Shown: positions 52,621 to 64,000, numbered from the stretch's first letter. The stretch is 64,000 nucleotides of DNA from Trichaptum fuscoviolaceum (GCA_910574455.1 CAJSYZ010000007.1:5575974-5639973); one strand, 5' to 3'. A program made the numbers and translations. The notes: generated from the sequence alone by a model not told the origin.

Positions 52621-55144
52621 CTAGGACAAGGGCGTCAAAGATTTGAGTTGAGATACGCCTTCGCCGGTAATCCGAAACTCAAATGGCTCTTTGTAAAGAG
52701 GATTGGAAGGATTCACAAATCCTTCCTTGGAACTAGGAGGCTTCCGTGTTTGCTCACGCACTTCCTTTGCCCAGTCCATGCGCAGAGCCACATAAGACTG
52801 AGGTGCCCGACCATAAGGGCCATGGTTCCCCACTATCTTGCATATCCTTTTAAGCACGTCCTGCTGTTCATAGGTAAAGAGTGGTTCCCCCGCTGTCAGG
52901 TGCAGTACGGATGGTGCGTTTTCTATGAATTTGGAGAGAGATTCGTCATCACCATAATAATGTCGGTCGTGGATAAGTTTATTCAAATGTTGCCTGAGTG
53001 GAGTCTCGTTCATCACCTCAAAAACGACATGTTCAGAAGACGTAATCATCTGCATCGCGTTGGAAAGGATAACAGCTTTCTCCCTGTGCGTATTTCGCCA
53101 CTTCTCCAGATGCAGGATCTTTGATAATTTTTTTTGGTCTTCGTCATTTTCCGGCCACTTTCGCACTGGCACCGGGACTTCCGTGAGATTCGCCTGCTTG
53201 ACAACTTCCACTAGTGTGTTCAAGGATAATTGGTCGAAAGAAGCTGAGACTTCCTCATAACTGCGCTGTATATCAGCTGGAAGAGCTTTTGGAGGAAAAC
53301 CTTTGGCCGACGCATGGGGTATGTCCTCAGAGCCATAGTATTCGATGTCGCCCTCTTCGGCCATCTTTGCAAAGAATTCCTCGAAATAGAACTTAGGCAG
53401 GTCCTTCAGATCGAGGACACCCTCTTCTGATGGATCAAGATTTGGGAACAGTTTGCACGTAAAGTCATCTATGCTGGCATCCCATGTGGACTCCTGCTCG
53501 TCGAGTGTGGTGGCTAGCTGTTGTGAATCCAACTTCTTCAGCTTGCGATTGAGGATGACATACAACCTTCGATGGAATTCGAAGATAAGATAGAAGCGCA
53601 CAAGAAAGAAACGGAACTTTTCGATGGGTTTTGCGTCAGGCGACGGCTGCCAGGAGTTTGTGAAGGGGTATTTGGATTTAAGCTCTGCTCTCGCGCCCTC
53701 TACCAAGCTCTGCAGCTTCTTTTCGGCTTCCTTCAGTGTCTTCACGGCCCGGCCCCTCTTTTCCTCACTATACTTTGGGTCCTTTGTCGTCTCCTCCAAC
53801 TCCTTTGCTTCGCTTTTCGCCTTAACCGCGTCCTTGTATGTCGTATCCTCCTCGCGGAAGTCTGCTAACTTGTCTTCAATCCCTGCTAACCACTCTTCGT
53901 AGCGTGCTTCCTCTGAGGATATGAGGCTTTGAGGTAAAGCGGTGAGCAGGTCATCAAACAGATGCCTTGCAATGGGAACCGTTCCGTTCCGGCGCATGGT
54001 TGGTTGGGCAGTGAACTCAGCGTAAAGCTCGTTTACACCTCTGATGAGCCCCGCTGTCTTGACACCGCCATCACCAGTAATGTCAAAAGGGGCAACCGAT
54101 TCGATCTTGAATTTGTTTGGGAAAACAATGGCAAAAGCCATATAAAGAATGTTCCTGGCGTCCTCGAAGACGTGTCGTAGTTTAATACTACAAGCTGCCG
54201 CTTCGCTCTATGTGAGAACTCATGAGTTTAATTTGTTTTGCAATAGCTTTCAAGATGACTTACCGATTCAGCTGCTACGGCAATGATTTGAAGCTCGCGT
54301 ATCATGACAGCGAACGATGCTATAGTCCGCGTCAAAAGGTCGTCTTTGGAGCGGTCCGCCTTCCGTTCAGCATCCAATGTCTGGTCCGCCTTCCGTTCAG
54401 CATCCAATGTCTCCATACGAGCCAGCTTTTCGTTCATTTGATGCACCTTGTCGGTGGTGCTTCAAATCATATCAAATTGACTGTCAAGCCTTTTGCTAAC
54501 ATTAGCTGCCATGACGGAGTGTAGCGCATGGATGCCCTCCTCAGCTGCAGCCCTCGCAAGCATCGGGTAATTCAGGGCTGCCTGGTCCTTTATATGTTGT
54601 ATCTCGTTGGAGAGAGATTCGACTTTCTCCTCCAAGCTCTTTATTGTCTTCGAGTAAACCGTACTGAGATCCGTGTTCTCCGATTTGGCCGCCTTTTTTT
54701 TCGTGGCTTTCAGATCTTCCTTTTTTTTGTCAAGATCTTGATATCCCTCAACATTCCGCATCGCCACTTCCAGCCGTTCCTCCACTTTCTTTTTTTCATC
54801 AGTATTCGCCGCCCGAGCTGCCGCTCCATGCTTGAGTTTTGTTATCACCTGGTTGAGAACTTTGGCAGTCTCGACCAGCTTTCCTCCAATGTCCGTCCAT
54901 TCCTTGCCCGCTTTGTCCAAGTCGCCCCCTATCCCATTGAGCATGGTGACTGACAAGTCGCTAGTTGGGTATAGGAAAGAGATAAGAAGCAATCTACACA
55001 GACTGGCAATGTCACTCACAGGTTCGTTTTCAAGTCTTCGACACTGTTTGACGGCTTGGAGTCCACGTCCGACCCAGGTTTTGCCACCCCACTGCCAGTG
55101 GCACCGGCACTGGCGGCCTCGCTGACAGTAGAATGGAATGTCAT
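52621..55144 (-). CDS. Gene C, orphan three-exon coiled-coil gene with in-frame TGA
   Basis: Exons are 55,144-55,020, 54,960-54,264 and 54,207-52,621; introns 55,019-54,961 (GTGAGT...CTAG) and 54,263-54,208 (GTAAGT...ATAG). The frame is consistent through all three, 803 codons in total. Exon 2 is rich in Lys/Glu heptads (DEKKKVEERLEVAM, KSLEEKVESLSNEIQ), so a coiled coil is likely. Exon 3 (from DARNILYMAFAIVF) is a long helical, charged region without a known domain. A TGA at 54,464-54,462 (codon 208) interrupts exon 2. A 54-nt stretch around it (54,507-54,454) starts GTTAGC, ends AAG and is in phase, so a weak extra intron could remove it. Otherwise the gene is null in this strain. Function unknown. 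Confidence 0.7.
54353..54412 (-). repeat. Exact 30-bp tandem duplication inside gene C
   Basis: The 30-bp unit beginning GGTCCGCCTTCCGTTCAGCA occurs twice in a row and encodes the decapeptide TLDAERKAD(Q/R) twice in frame. It lengthens the coiled-coil region without a frame change. Confidence 0.85.
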
Positions 55145-57299
55145 CAAGATGCAATTAAGCTCAGGCTGGCAACACTACTCACAATTCCAAATTGGATGTG
55201 TCTGGTTCCGCCTCAGTGGCAGACGTCAAATTGCCACTGCCAACTCCTAGTCCGACCTCAAACTCCAATTGTGACCTCAACCCGGGCCCTGCACTTGCAA
55301 GAGACTCCGAGTCGGACATGGAGACGCCGGGCCCATTCACTGGCAGGCTGTCAAGAGAATGTCCTGGTCACATACTTTGAAGGCTGGCAACATGAATGAC
55401 ACTTACTTGATTGCTGATTTGCCACTGTCATCTCGCTGTACCATCTGCTTGAGAAATTCAATCCATTTCACCATGTCTGACCGCGTCTTTATAAGCCCGG
55501 GCCACGGATGGGCTCCATTTTTGCCGAAAGAAACTATTCCTGTTTGGACTTTTTGTGAAAGAATTGAAATTACTACTAATACTAGTTTTTGAGACATGTA
55601 CTACATACCAGCTCGTCTGGCATCATCTGGACCCAGCAGCAGGCTGATTTCGATTGGCCCGGGAGGCTCAGGCTGAGTGCCAGTGGCTTGCTGGCCCGGG
55701 ATGCCAGTGTTAACAGGTAGCACTGGCATGTTAGCGTGAGGGACAACAGACATTCTGAAGGGATAGTCGTTGAGTTGCTGGCTTCAAGATGATGTGGGGG
55801 GCATCATGATGGGGTCCGCTGCCAGTGGCAACTAAAAGCTATTCACCGTCGGAACGTGAACTTGAAGAAGTTGATGGAAGTCGGATACTACCGCTGCCAG
55901 CAGGCCACACCGTGACTCAGGCTGACGGAGTGCCGTGAAGAGTAGTACTATATTTAAATTTAAGTACTCAGGCTAGTACTACTATGCCAGTGATACTACT
56001 ACTACTAGTAGTAGGACTTCCCAGCCTCACTGGCACTGGCAGTGCCACAGCATGAGTGCACCCGCCGCGAGTAGTACTACTACCGTAACTACTAGTACTA
56101 CTACTACTACTACTAGTACTTACTAGTCGAATTTGAAGTTGATGATCTCAGCAACTTGACAGCTCGGCCGCCGCAGTTCGCTTCGGAGTCCGAGTCCTCG
56201 CCGGATAGTACTATAGTAGTACTATACTTGTTTGTGTTTCACGGCATGATGATGCGGAGGCACCGTGATCATCATTATGATGGTACTAGAGTAGTGACGC
56301 AGCCTGCGGCTCAGGCTGAGTCGGAAGCCACCATACTCAGGCTATGCTTCCCGTACTAAGGATTTAGAACGGCTTTTTCGTCCTACTAGTATGTAGTACT
56401 AGTACTAAACGGCACGGCTCGGAGCCAAACTCTCCGTCTTGCCTGGGCCCTAAATTTCCAGGATCTAGCAGAGGGGAAGGGTCTGCCAGATGGTCCGTGT
56501 CTAGGACAGTCGTCCTAAATGCCTGCCTTGCTTACCGTACTAGTAGTAGTATCAGGTAAGATATCATAAGTACACCCTGATACCTTACCTTCAAGTTCAA
56601 AGGTAAGTTATACCGCGGGACTCCATGGACCGGCAGAACTTCTGCTCAAGGCCGGCGGTGGACGGGTGGCTTCAACCTCCCTAAATGCTTGCCAGCCTGT
56701 AGTGCCAAGCGGGGTCTTATGGGTTTCAATTTCGGGTGTCCTAAATCCTTCATCCAGTGGCGCCACTGGCAGTGATACCGTGACTCAGGCTCAGCCTGAG
56801 CCTGAGGCTGCCACTGCAGTGCCAGTGGCAGTGAGGCTACTAGTTCTGGGAGGAAGGGCACTGCGTTCCGGAATTGCGTGATAACGCTCAGGGAAATCTG
56901 CCTCCCGTGCGAACATCTTCAAGTTGACAAATGGGGGACTCGGACTCGGAGTAAGGGACTTGCCGGCGAAGCTCGGCCCGTTTTCTACTAGTACTGTAGT
57001 ATTAGTAATAACTTGAAGTTGCCCCTCAGGCTCACTGGCACTCACTGCCAGTGGCTCACTCAGGCTACTACTAGTAATAGCCTACTACTACTAGTACTAC
57101 TCAGGCTGCCGGTGGCATGCCACGGTGGCGACACTTGACCTTCATTCCAACTTCACTCACCGTTTGAATAACCCTTGCCATTACTTTCCTCTCAGGCATA
57201 CTACTACTAGCAGTATTCCTAGTAGTAGTACTCACTGCACTGCCAACTTGATCTTGAAGTAGCTCAGGCTCTTCGTTCAGTCACTATCAAATCTCCAAA
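55145..57299. repeat. Intergenic palindromic-word repeat region
   Basis: Between genes C and D the DNA is largely made of interspersed words: TACTAGTACTAC, CAACTTGAAGTT, GCCAGTGGCAGTG, CTCAGGCTGAG and GACTCGGACTCGGAGT. Each is its own near reverse complement. The densest part is 55,920-57,240. No gene with support is present. Confidence 0.7.
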
Positions 57300-59125
57300 A
57301 TGTCAAGTTCTGATCTCGGGAATACTCCAAGCTCTTGCTTGGACACAGACGAGGACGAGGACGGTTCAGAATCCAGCTTTGGTCTCAACACTCACAGCTC
57401 AAAGTCCGCAATCATCGAAGACAAGAGCGAATACGAAGTGTATACAAATCCTGTAGAGGTTAAGTTCGGTAGGACCACATATTATCTATATTTCAGTGTG
57501 TGGTTTGGCTTATCTTCAATGACTTGTCAGAGGACCTACCCTTTGGTTATCGCTCGGGAGCATATATCGATAGCACGGTGGTCCAGTCAATCACCAAAAG
57601 CTTAGAGTCCAAGCTAGAGCATGCAAATCGCTTCGGGTTTTCGTCGAACGATTTCAAGGAAACACTTGTTCTGGCTGATCGGCTGGGGAGGTACTTTGAT
57701 ACATCAAATCAGTATATCAGTAACCGGGTTAGGGAAGCACAGGCTCTGCAGAGGAAGACAGCTGTGATGCTAGACCAGTTTCGGATCAGTACATACCAGT
57801 ACACGGACATGATCTTCAAGCTAGGTGAAGAACTAGCTATCCTGATGCGTTATACGGTAAGCTGCAAATTAAATCAAAAGCTTGAATGCACGTCTCTAAC
57901 CGCTTGTTCTTATGGTAATGCGCTATAGCCCGAGGAGCCACTTGAGCTGCTTATCCGCAAGCGTGTGGAGGAATCAAGACTTGCTGTCGCCACGGCGTTC
58001 ATATCTGTTCTTCCCGGCTTTTTCCCGTCAGGGAAACTCATCAATGTTTTCACTGGGGACGTCATCTGGGATAATTTCTTGTCTTGCTTAGTCGCCCGAT
58101 ATCATTCACACCATGCAATCGTGCGTTGGCAACGTAAATTTGAGGATGAGGAGGCTGGCAATCGATTGATACAGACAAAATCTGTCTTTTCTGCCATAAG
58201 GATCGACATCAAAGGCACAAAGCTCGAGGAAAATGTTTGTCGTGAACTCTCTGCTCAATTGAAGCACTTTACGCCAGTCGTGGGCGTGAATCTTAAAGGC
58301 TCTACAAGCAGGCCCCGAAACCCAAGGCTTGCGCTCAAGTTCTTTCTCCCCCTACTTATTTGGTCATATAACGAGTGCAAGGATTGGATCGTCTTCCTAG
58401 ACAAATGCCGTGCGGAACAATTGCCAAAGTCGCCCGTTGGTCAACTCTCAGAAGCAGAAGTCAATTGTTCTGTGACTCAGGCGACTCCGACTGTCTTTCA
58501 ATCCGGAACAGCACGAGAGGCTCGGCGTCGATGGAAACGTGAACTTGAACGTGCCGGTGGAGAAGCTGCTCTAGCTGACTTTCATCGACTCATTCAGAAG
58601 TCAATGGATATTCTTGGCGTCGACTCGGCTGATGGTGGAACGTCCTCATTGGAGAATAATCGACAAATCCAGCGCGAATACGGAAATTATTCGGTTGTTC
58701 TGCGCAGGTTCAACTGGATCAGGAAATGTTTAATCATCCTCTGTGATGATTCGCTTCTGGATCTGTTGCTCATGAATGATGGTGCAATGCAGCGCTTCTC
58801 CAGGGAGATGGACTTTGCTAGGCTGGGCATTATCGAAGTGACTCGAGCCATTAGGCGATTTGACGATGCTGATCGCAAAGATATAGACAAGGAAAGACTC
58901 GACAGGGCCGCCGAATTTCTCCACGAAGATATGGAACACATCGATCATGCCCTTATTCCGGTAGAGCAAATTTTTGACTCTTTACTCCTGAAGACAGTCG
59001 ACGATTTACTTCGTAATTATGGTCCATTTTATTTAACAGATTATGGAATCCTATTTGCTCTTCTCGACAAATTGGATCCCATCACGGACACCGACTCGGA
59101 TGTCAATATGAGCTCGGCAATGTAA
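57300..59125 (+). CDS. Gene D, orphan three-exon gene (about 569 aa)
   Basis: Exons are 57,300-57,452, 57,497-57,856 and 57,929-59,125. Intron 2 (GTAAGC...ATAG, 72 nt) is clear. Intron 1 is placed at GTAGAG...TTCAG (44 nt), with an in-phase alternative donor GTGTAT 16 nt upstream. The N-terminus is acidic and Ser-rich (DTDEDEDGSESSFG). Exon 2 is helical (LADRLGRYFDTSNQYISNRV). Exon 3 contains SVLPGFFPSGKLINVF, an Arg-rich segment (AREARRRWKRELERAG) and a charged helical tail (DDADRKDIDKERLDRA) ending NMSSAM. No known domain is recognised and no membrane segment is evident. It starts immediately after the word-repeat region. The reading frame is intact, so it is probably expressed. Confidence 0.7.
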
Positions 59126-59887
59126 CTGGCGGTTGCATATTGGACCATTCCCCGACACGAAGTGTTCTAGGGTTCACCAGCGCGCGATTCAAGTTTAAGT
59201 TGTGGCCGTGTTAAATTTTTATTTCGTTTTACTATGTTTATGACAAAAGTCAAGGACTCGGATTGTACTAGTACTACTCATTCTATGCCAGTGCTTACTC
59301 CCTTTTCAAGTTTAACTTAAAGCTCCTCTCGCACTATGCTGCACTATTGGTAGTTAGTACTAGTAGCAACTATGTGACATCGTTTTCTTGATTACTACTA
59401 TATACTGCAAAGAAAATTATTTATTTATTCATAGCATATGCTTGATAGTACTACCGTGACTAGTACTACTAGTAGTCTGTGTTCAACTTGAACTTGAACT
59501 TCAAGATGGTTAAATTAGAACTTGAAGTAGTACTAGTAGTAGTAGCAGCCTGAGGCAGGTTATTGGTTCATTTCCAGTTGTTGGCAAGTTCCATGTTATT
59601 GTACACTTTTTACTTGAAGTTTTCTATGTTCATACTAGTACTAGTACCAGTAGTAGTAGTACTCAGTCTGAGGCTGCCAGTGCACTGCAGCAGTGGGAAA
59701 TTTTGACCACTGCCACTGACAGTGGCATCCGACATGATCCAACTTGAACTTGAAGTCTAAGATGCACCGACTAGTAACACTACAATTCTAGTATAGCTAG
59801 TACCATAATCCGTCACTGAACATTTAAATGTTATATCCTTACTTCATAAGTTTCAAGGTACTTTGTGAGCTAAATGAGGGTTTATCT
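59126..59887. repeat. Palindromic-word repeat DNA downstream of gene D
   Basis: TACTAGTACTACTAG-type words at 59,264-59,276, 59,455-59,475, 59,528-59,545 and 59,633-59,662, with AACTTGAACTTGAA runs near 59,485. No gene seen. Confidence 0.6.
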
Positions 59888-60778
59888 TTATTGTTGCCTA
59901 CTTTCGTACAATGTTTCATGCATGTGCATGTCAGCAAATCGGTTAACATAGAATCTATTGTAAAAGTCCAGGGACTCCTCAGGTGTCAATGACTTCGGAG
60001 GACATTCATCACCCTCTGGAACCCCAAGGAGGTGAGCTAAACGGAAGATACTCCCTAGAGCTATCACGGATAACTTTGGAGTTTTTGAGTCACCGTGACG
60101 GGGGTAGCCTGACTCCGAGTTGGAGGTGTCATTCAGGTCACTCCGGCGAGTCCGAGTCAGCGGTTGACGGCAACTTCCAATAGTACTACGCTGGCACGCG
60201 GTAGAGGTCTCTGACTCATACTCTGGCTCGACTATCCACATTCTTGTTTTTCTGTCAGGTGAGTCTCCAATGTTCTTGAAAAACTGGACAAGGGCGCATT
60301 CCTGACGTTCTCCATTGGCGGTGAAGGAGAAAAGAAGCATAACCCGAGCAATTCGCATCCCTGCAAACCCCTTTTTGCGAGAACTAACTTGGACAAGAAC
60401 GACATCACGTCGTGGTTTTCCGCGCCAAGAGGGATTGGACCTGATCACCTCCCTCATTGCTTGCTCTATAGGAATTGATTTGCCGCGGTAGGCGAAATAC
60501 GCGGTAGCTGAATGGAAGATGGCAATGTCATTGCCCATGTCCAGTGCAAACTGTTGTTCGGCTATCAGGCTTTCAGAAGCGCTTCCGAGGTCATAGTATC
60601 CTAATTCGTTCAAGTTGCACCTTTCGTACTTGCAGAATAAGTATATTTTGATGAGTCGTCGGAGCTGTCGGAGTTCCGGATGGCCTTTTATCGCCGCAAG
60701 AGCGTTGAGCTGTTTGGGGTACAGCTTACTGGACTCTGTAAGGATAGCAACGAATAAGTCAGATATCCAGCGCCACAA
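59888..60778 (-). pseudogene. Plavaka-type DNA transposase, C-terminal part
   Basis: A 296-codon frame carries the conserved end of Plavaka-like transposases of agaricomycetes: IAIFHSATAYFAY, then VIRSNPSWRGKPRRDVVLVQ, ARVMLLFSFTANGERQECAL, FKNIGDSPDRKTRMWIVEPE, and the closing block SVIALGSIFRLAHLLGV with ESLDFYNRFYVNRFADMH. These enzymes cut and paste CACTA-related (CMC) elements. The catalytic N-terminal part is missing here. A linker (about 60,060-60,170) holds low-complexity Ser/Arg sequence unlike the family. No terminal inverted repeats were identified, so the element is probably dead. Confidence 0.75.
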
Positions 60779-60791
60779 TTTGAAGCTCGTG

Positions 60792-61289
60792 TTACTGACG
60801 TTGTTTCGAAGCCATTAACATCAAGCTCGAAGGATCACTTCTACCACCTAAGCAAAACCGATGTTCTGTATTTTCCACATCATGAAGAACAACACTACTT
60901 TGCAGTCCTTCCACTGATGAAGTGCTGAAATCATCCAGGTCAGCAATTTCGTTGTGCCCTTGATTACCCACAGTGCCATTGAAGAAATCATCTGTATCAT
61001 TGGCTGCTCCTGCCACACCAATACACTGCAACTGCTCCCTCTGATTCGGGATCCTCTCAGCATCATCCTCCTCCGGCTCTGACATATTCTTCCGCAGAAC
61101 ATCTCGCAAAACTTTCCACGTAGCCTCGGATAGCGTATCGTCTAGCATTCCACGCCGTTTGAAGTCTGACCTCGATGCAATAAGTTTGCTGAGTTGTTGG
61201 TTTGCTGTGATCATCTGGCCCAGGGTATCAGCGACAGCTAGCAGTGACAACAACGACCACTGGGCTGTGCCTCTACTCAATCTCAGCAA
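60792..61289 (-). pseudogene. Upstream fragment next to the Plavaka remnant
   Basis: A 165-codon frame (QMITANQQLSKLIASRSDF, then RKNMSEPEEDDAERIPNQ) lies on the same strand just upstream of the transposase part, in another frame. I found no splice pair that joins them in phase. It could be a linker or upstream exon of the same transposase gene, or a separate gene fragment cut by the LTR element at its start. Confidence 0.35.
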
Positions 61290-61566
61290 GAAAGGTTGAG
61301 GGATAAAAGAAGTATATTAGCTACTGCTAACCGGAGGTTAGATCAGATCAAAGCTAGAGTACAACAAAAGCGAAGCTGTCTACTTATATACTGCAGGGTG
61401 TGGCTGTGTCGCACTGCCCCGTTACTAAGCTACTATGCCAGAAGGTTCCATGGATTACTAAGTAGCGTCAGTGATAAGTAAAAGAAGATGACTACGCGTG
61501 AATGCATAAGTGATGACAAAGAAAGGAAAAGACAAATAAAAAGAAAAGGAAATTGAGTTCATGACA
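61290..61566 (-). repeat. 3' LTR of gypsy element 2 (right end approximate)
   Basis: On the minus strand the pol stop is followed by AAAGGGGGGGGTTA and then TGTCATGAAC, a purine tract plus TG-type LTR start at 61,566. This matches the layout of element 1 (GGGGGATAA then TGTCAGG). A TATATAAG box lies near 61,385. The far end and the target duplication cannot be fixed because the 5' LTR lies outside the window. Confidence 0.5.
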
Positions 61567-61578
61567 TAACCCCCCCCT

Positions 61579-64000
61579 TTAAGGCGGATGTCCCAGCCGC
61601 GAAGAAGGCTCTGTGGGTTCTCGTTTCTCCATGATGTCTAGAAGCTCGACCATACGAGTGCGTGTCACCGTACGAGGAGCACCCGGATGTAAGCGATGGA
61701 ATTCTTCGACCTCTTCCTGAGCATGTTTAACATTTGCTGCAGGTTCCCAAGTACGCTCCGATACCGGATACCCTTTCCAGTGAACCAAGTACTGTAATTT
61801 GCCATAATAGACCCGCGAGTCGAGGATCTTTTCGACTTCCCATTCCTCTATGCCTTTCACAAGATCTGGTGGAGGTGGAGGCTTTCGTCGCTGAGAAGGA
61901 AAGACTGGGTCCTTATATGGCGTCAGGAGTACTTCATTGAAAACCGGATGTAATCGCTTCCAATGGGGTGGAAGTTTCAGACGATACGCTGCTTTGCCAA
62001 CTTTCTTTTCAATGACAAAGGGTCCATAACGTTTATCGCCTAACTTCTTCATGGGTCGTGTAGAAGATATGTTGACGCCTTCTAACATGACTTTGTCACC
62101 CGGTTTATACTCCTGAGATGGTCCGCGTCGTTGGTCATAGTACCGCTTCATGAGTGCCGCTGCCTCCTCAAGAGCCAATCGAGTTTCCTCTCTAACCTGT
62201 TGCATCCGATCTGCAAACTGCTTGGCTGACTCATTGGTGGATTCGCGTCGAGGGTTAGTTCCTGTATACGGATGACGTCCATAGTTGACAAAGAATGGTG
62301 ACTGCTTTGTTGAGGAGTGTTCCCTATTGTTGTATGCGAATTCTGCCAAGGATAGCCATTCTACCCAGTCCGACTGACGATGATTTATGAAGATGCGCAA
62401 GTATTGTTCAACTTCTTGGTTAATGCGCTCTGTCTGTCCGTCGGTTTGAGGATGGAAAGCTGTTGACGAGTTTGCTTCGATGCCCACAAGTTTGTAGAGT
62501 TCCTTCATAAACTTGGCTTCGAACTGCGGCCCGCGATCATGGATAAACTTCCGTGGAATACCATGCAATCTGAAGATCTGATCCCGATAAATCTTTGCCA
62601 TGCCTTCAGCTGTGAGAGATGTATCAATTGGCGTGAGGTGGATCATCTTGCTGAATCGATCAACTGTAACACAGATCGCATTGTGACCTTGCGACTCTGG
62701 TAGTTCGCCGATGATATCCACTGATACAATCTCCCATGGGCTAGAAGGGACTTCATTGGGATTTAGAGGTGCATTGGGTTTTGCTCGATGTGGCTTTGTA
62801 CGCTGACAAGTGTCACAACCTGAAACGTATCGTCGGACATCAAAGTGTACTCCTGGCCACCAGTAGTTCCTAGTGATCAGTTCTACTGTCTTGTACTGTC
62901 CTGGATGTCCGTCGATTCGAGAATCATGATGTGCACATATGATATCTTCTCGAAGTTTCTGGTCTCGCGGAACATAGATGCGTCCTTGTCGCAGTACTAA
63001 CCCATCCGGCAATGCCTCCCATTGATCTTCCTTGTTTGCTAAGGCCAAGCGTACGACTCTGTCCATAGAGGATCTCGCTCTCATGATTCGTTTGACAAAA
63101 TCTTCATCTAAAGATTCGACCAAAACTTCATTGACGAACCATTCTGGTTTGAGCAAAGTGACGTCAACGTTGTCATTCTCCCCCCTCTTATGATCTGCTC
63201 GTCTCGAGAGAAGGTCTGCTTTCGTCATCTGAGATCCTGGCTTATGGAACAATTTGAAGTCGTATTCCGCAAGTTCTGTGACCCAACGCGCTTGTCTATA
63301 GTTTAACTTTTGGGGCTTTTTGAAATACTGGAGATTGAGATGATCGGTCCAGATTTGGAAAGGTTGTCTAGCACCCAATAAGTATTGTCGCCATTCGTCA
63401 ATGGAGTCCATAATTGCAAGTAATTCCTTGTCATAAATCTCATAGTTGCGCTCTGTAGCATTGAGTGCACGAGATCGGAATGCAATTGGACGCCATTTTC
63501 CATTAATGTACTGGGACAAGATAGCGCCGTTGGCGAAGTTTGAAGAGTCACATTCAATGCAGAATTGATCGTTATCTGTAGGCACCGCTAGAACAGGTTC
63601 CTCACAGATACGTTGTTTTAAACGATCAAACGCTTCCTTCTGATCGGTACCCCACTCCCACTCCACCTTCCCTGTCAAGGCATGTAGTGGTTTGGCAACA
63701 TGACTAAATCCTAAAATGAATCGGCGGTAGTAATTGCAGAACCCTAAGAACTGTTGTAGCTCATGTTTGTTCGTGGGTTCTGGCCAATCTTTAACTGCTG
63801 CTACCTTTGCCGGATCCATTCGGACTTCGCCATTACCAATGATGTGGCCTAGATATTCAATGCTCGACTGCGCGAATAGACATTTTTCAGGCTTCAGACA
63901 GAGTTTGTTTTCTCGAAGTATTTCCAGGACTTGTCGCACAAGACGATCATGATGCTCTCTCGTCTGTGTGAATATGAGAATATCGTCCAAGTATACTATG
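61579..64000 (-). mobile_element. pol: Ty3/gypsy element 2, 3' half of pol (cut by window edge)
   Basis: An open frame from the window edge to TAA at 61,581-61,579, about 807 codons. It begins at the reverse transcriptase catalytic YLDD (63,994-63,983). It continues through RNase H (CIECDSSNFANGAILSQ), the integrase zinc finger (HHDSRIDGHPG ... CDTCQRTK), the catalytic core (SVDIIGELPE, HDRGPQFEAKF, QTDGQTERINQEVEQYL) and a chromodomain (LQYLVHWKGYPVSERTWEP). Domain order equals that of element 1, but the sequence and codon use differ clearly (AT-richer), so it is another chromovirus family. No stop or frameshift is seen in the visible part. Confidence 0.9.

Noticed and set aside
52648..53124. 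158-codon plus-strand open frame
   Set aside because: Antisense shadow of gene C exon 3.
55920..57240. Possible CRISPR-like or satellite array
   Set aside because: Words recur without constant repeat or spacer length and in both orientations; the genome is eukaryotic.
1..64000. tRNA or rRNA genes
   Set aside because: No paired A-box/B-box signals or rRNA-like stretches were noticed on either strand by eye; a tRNAscan or Rfam search would settle it.

Overview
The window looks like nuclear DNA of a basidiomycete fungus, most likely an agaricomycete. The evidence is many short (44-72 nt) GT-AG introns, a chromodomain Ty3/gypsy element, a Plavaka-type transposase remnant, an F-box protein and a STE20/PAK-like kinase remnant. 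No tRNA, rRNA, CRISPR array or bacterial-style operon was seen. The species is not named here.

Region 1 (1-47,900) is a multi-copy array built from two gene families. Family A (+ strand) is a five-exon gene of about 720 codons that I cannot match to any known family. Copies or remnants lie at 1-347, 2,973-5,337, 17,803-18,775, 22,150-22,560, 22,937-25,321, 29,936-32,345, 36,358-38,739 and 43,352-45,749. Only the copies at 22,937 and 36,358 read cleanly from start to stop. Family B (- strand, convergent with A) is a 2H phosphoesterase-like gene of the AKAP7/ASCC1 type, with two HxT-type motifs. Every B copy is broken. Two further B copies lie on the + strand, divergent from a - strand copy. 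From about 17.8 kb the array has a higher-order period near 13.4 kb: A-B-X-A-B-B'-Y, then A-B-X-A-B-B'-Y, then A-B, ending abruptly near 47.9 kb.

Inside region 1 lies a complete, apparently young Ty3/gypsy chromovirus (9,186-15,523). Its LTRs are nearly identical, it is flanked by a 5-bp target duplication GCGGG, and it has gag and pol joined by a likely -1 frameshift site. It sits inside a proline-rich gene, whose two halves flank it. A Tc1/mariner-like MITE (7,736-8,260) and an F-box gene (16,165-17,445) are nearby.

Region 2 (47,900-64,000) has a different texture. Intergenic DNA is made of reiterated short palindromic words (TACTAGTA, CAACTTGAAGTT, GCCAGTGGCA, CTCAGGCTGAG). It holds a decayed STE20/PAK kinase, two orphan multi-exon genes (52,621-55,144 on -, with one in-frame TGA; 57,300-59,125 on +), a Plavaka-like transposase remnant (- strand, 59,888-61,289) and the 3' half of a second, different chromodomain gypsy element running off the right edge.

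Most of the window is duplicated or mobile DNA. The main unexplained system is the A/B array: an orphan gene family with short highly variable patches, signs of gene conversion and truncated paralogues, repeatedly paired with a decaying nucleic-acid phosphoesterase family.
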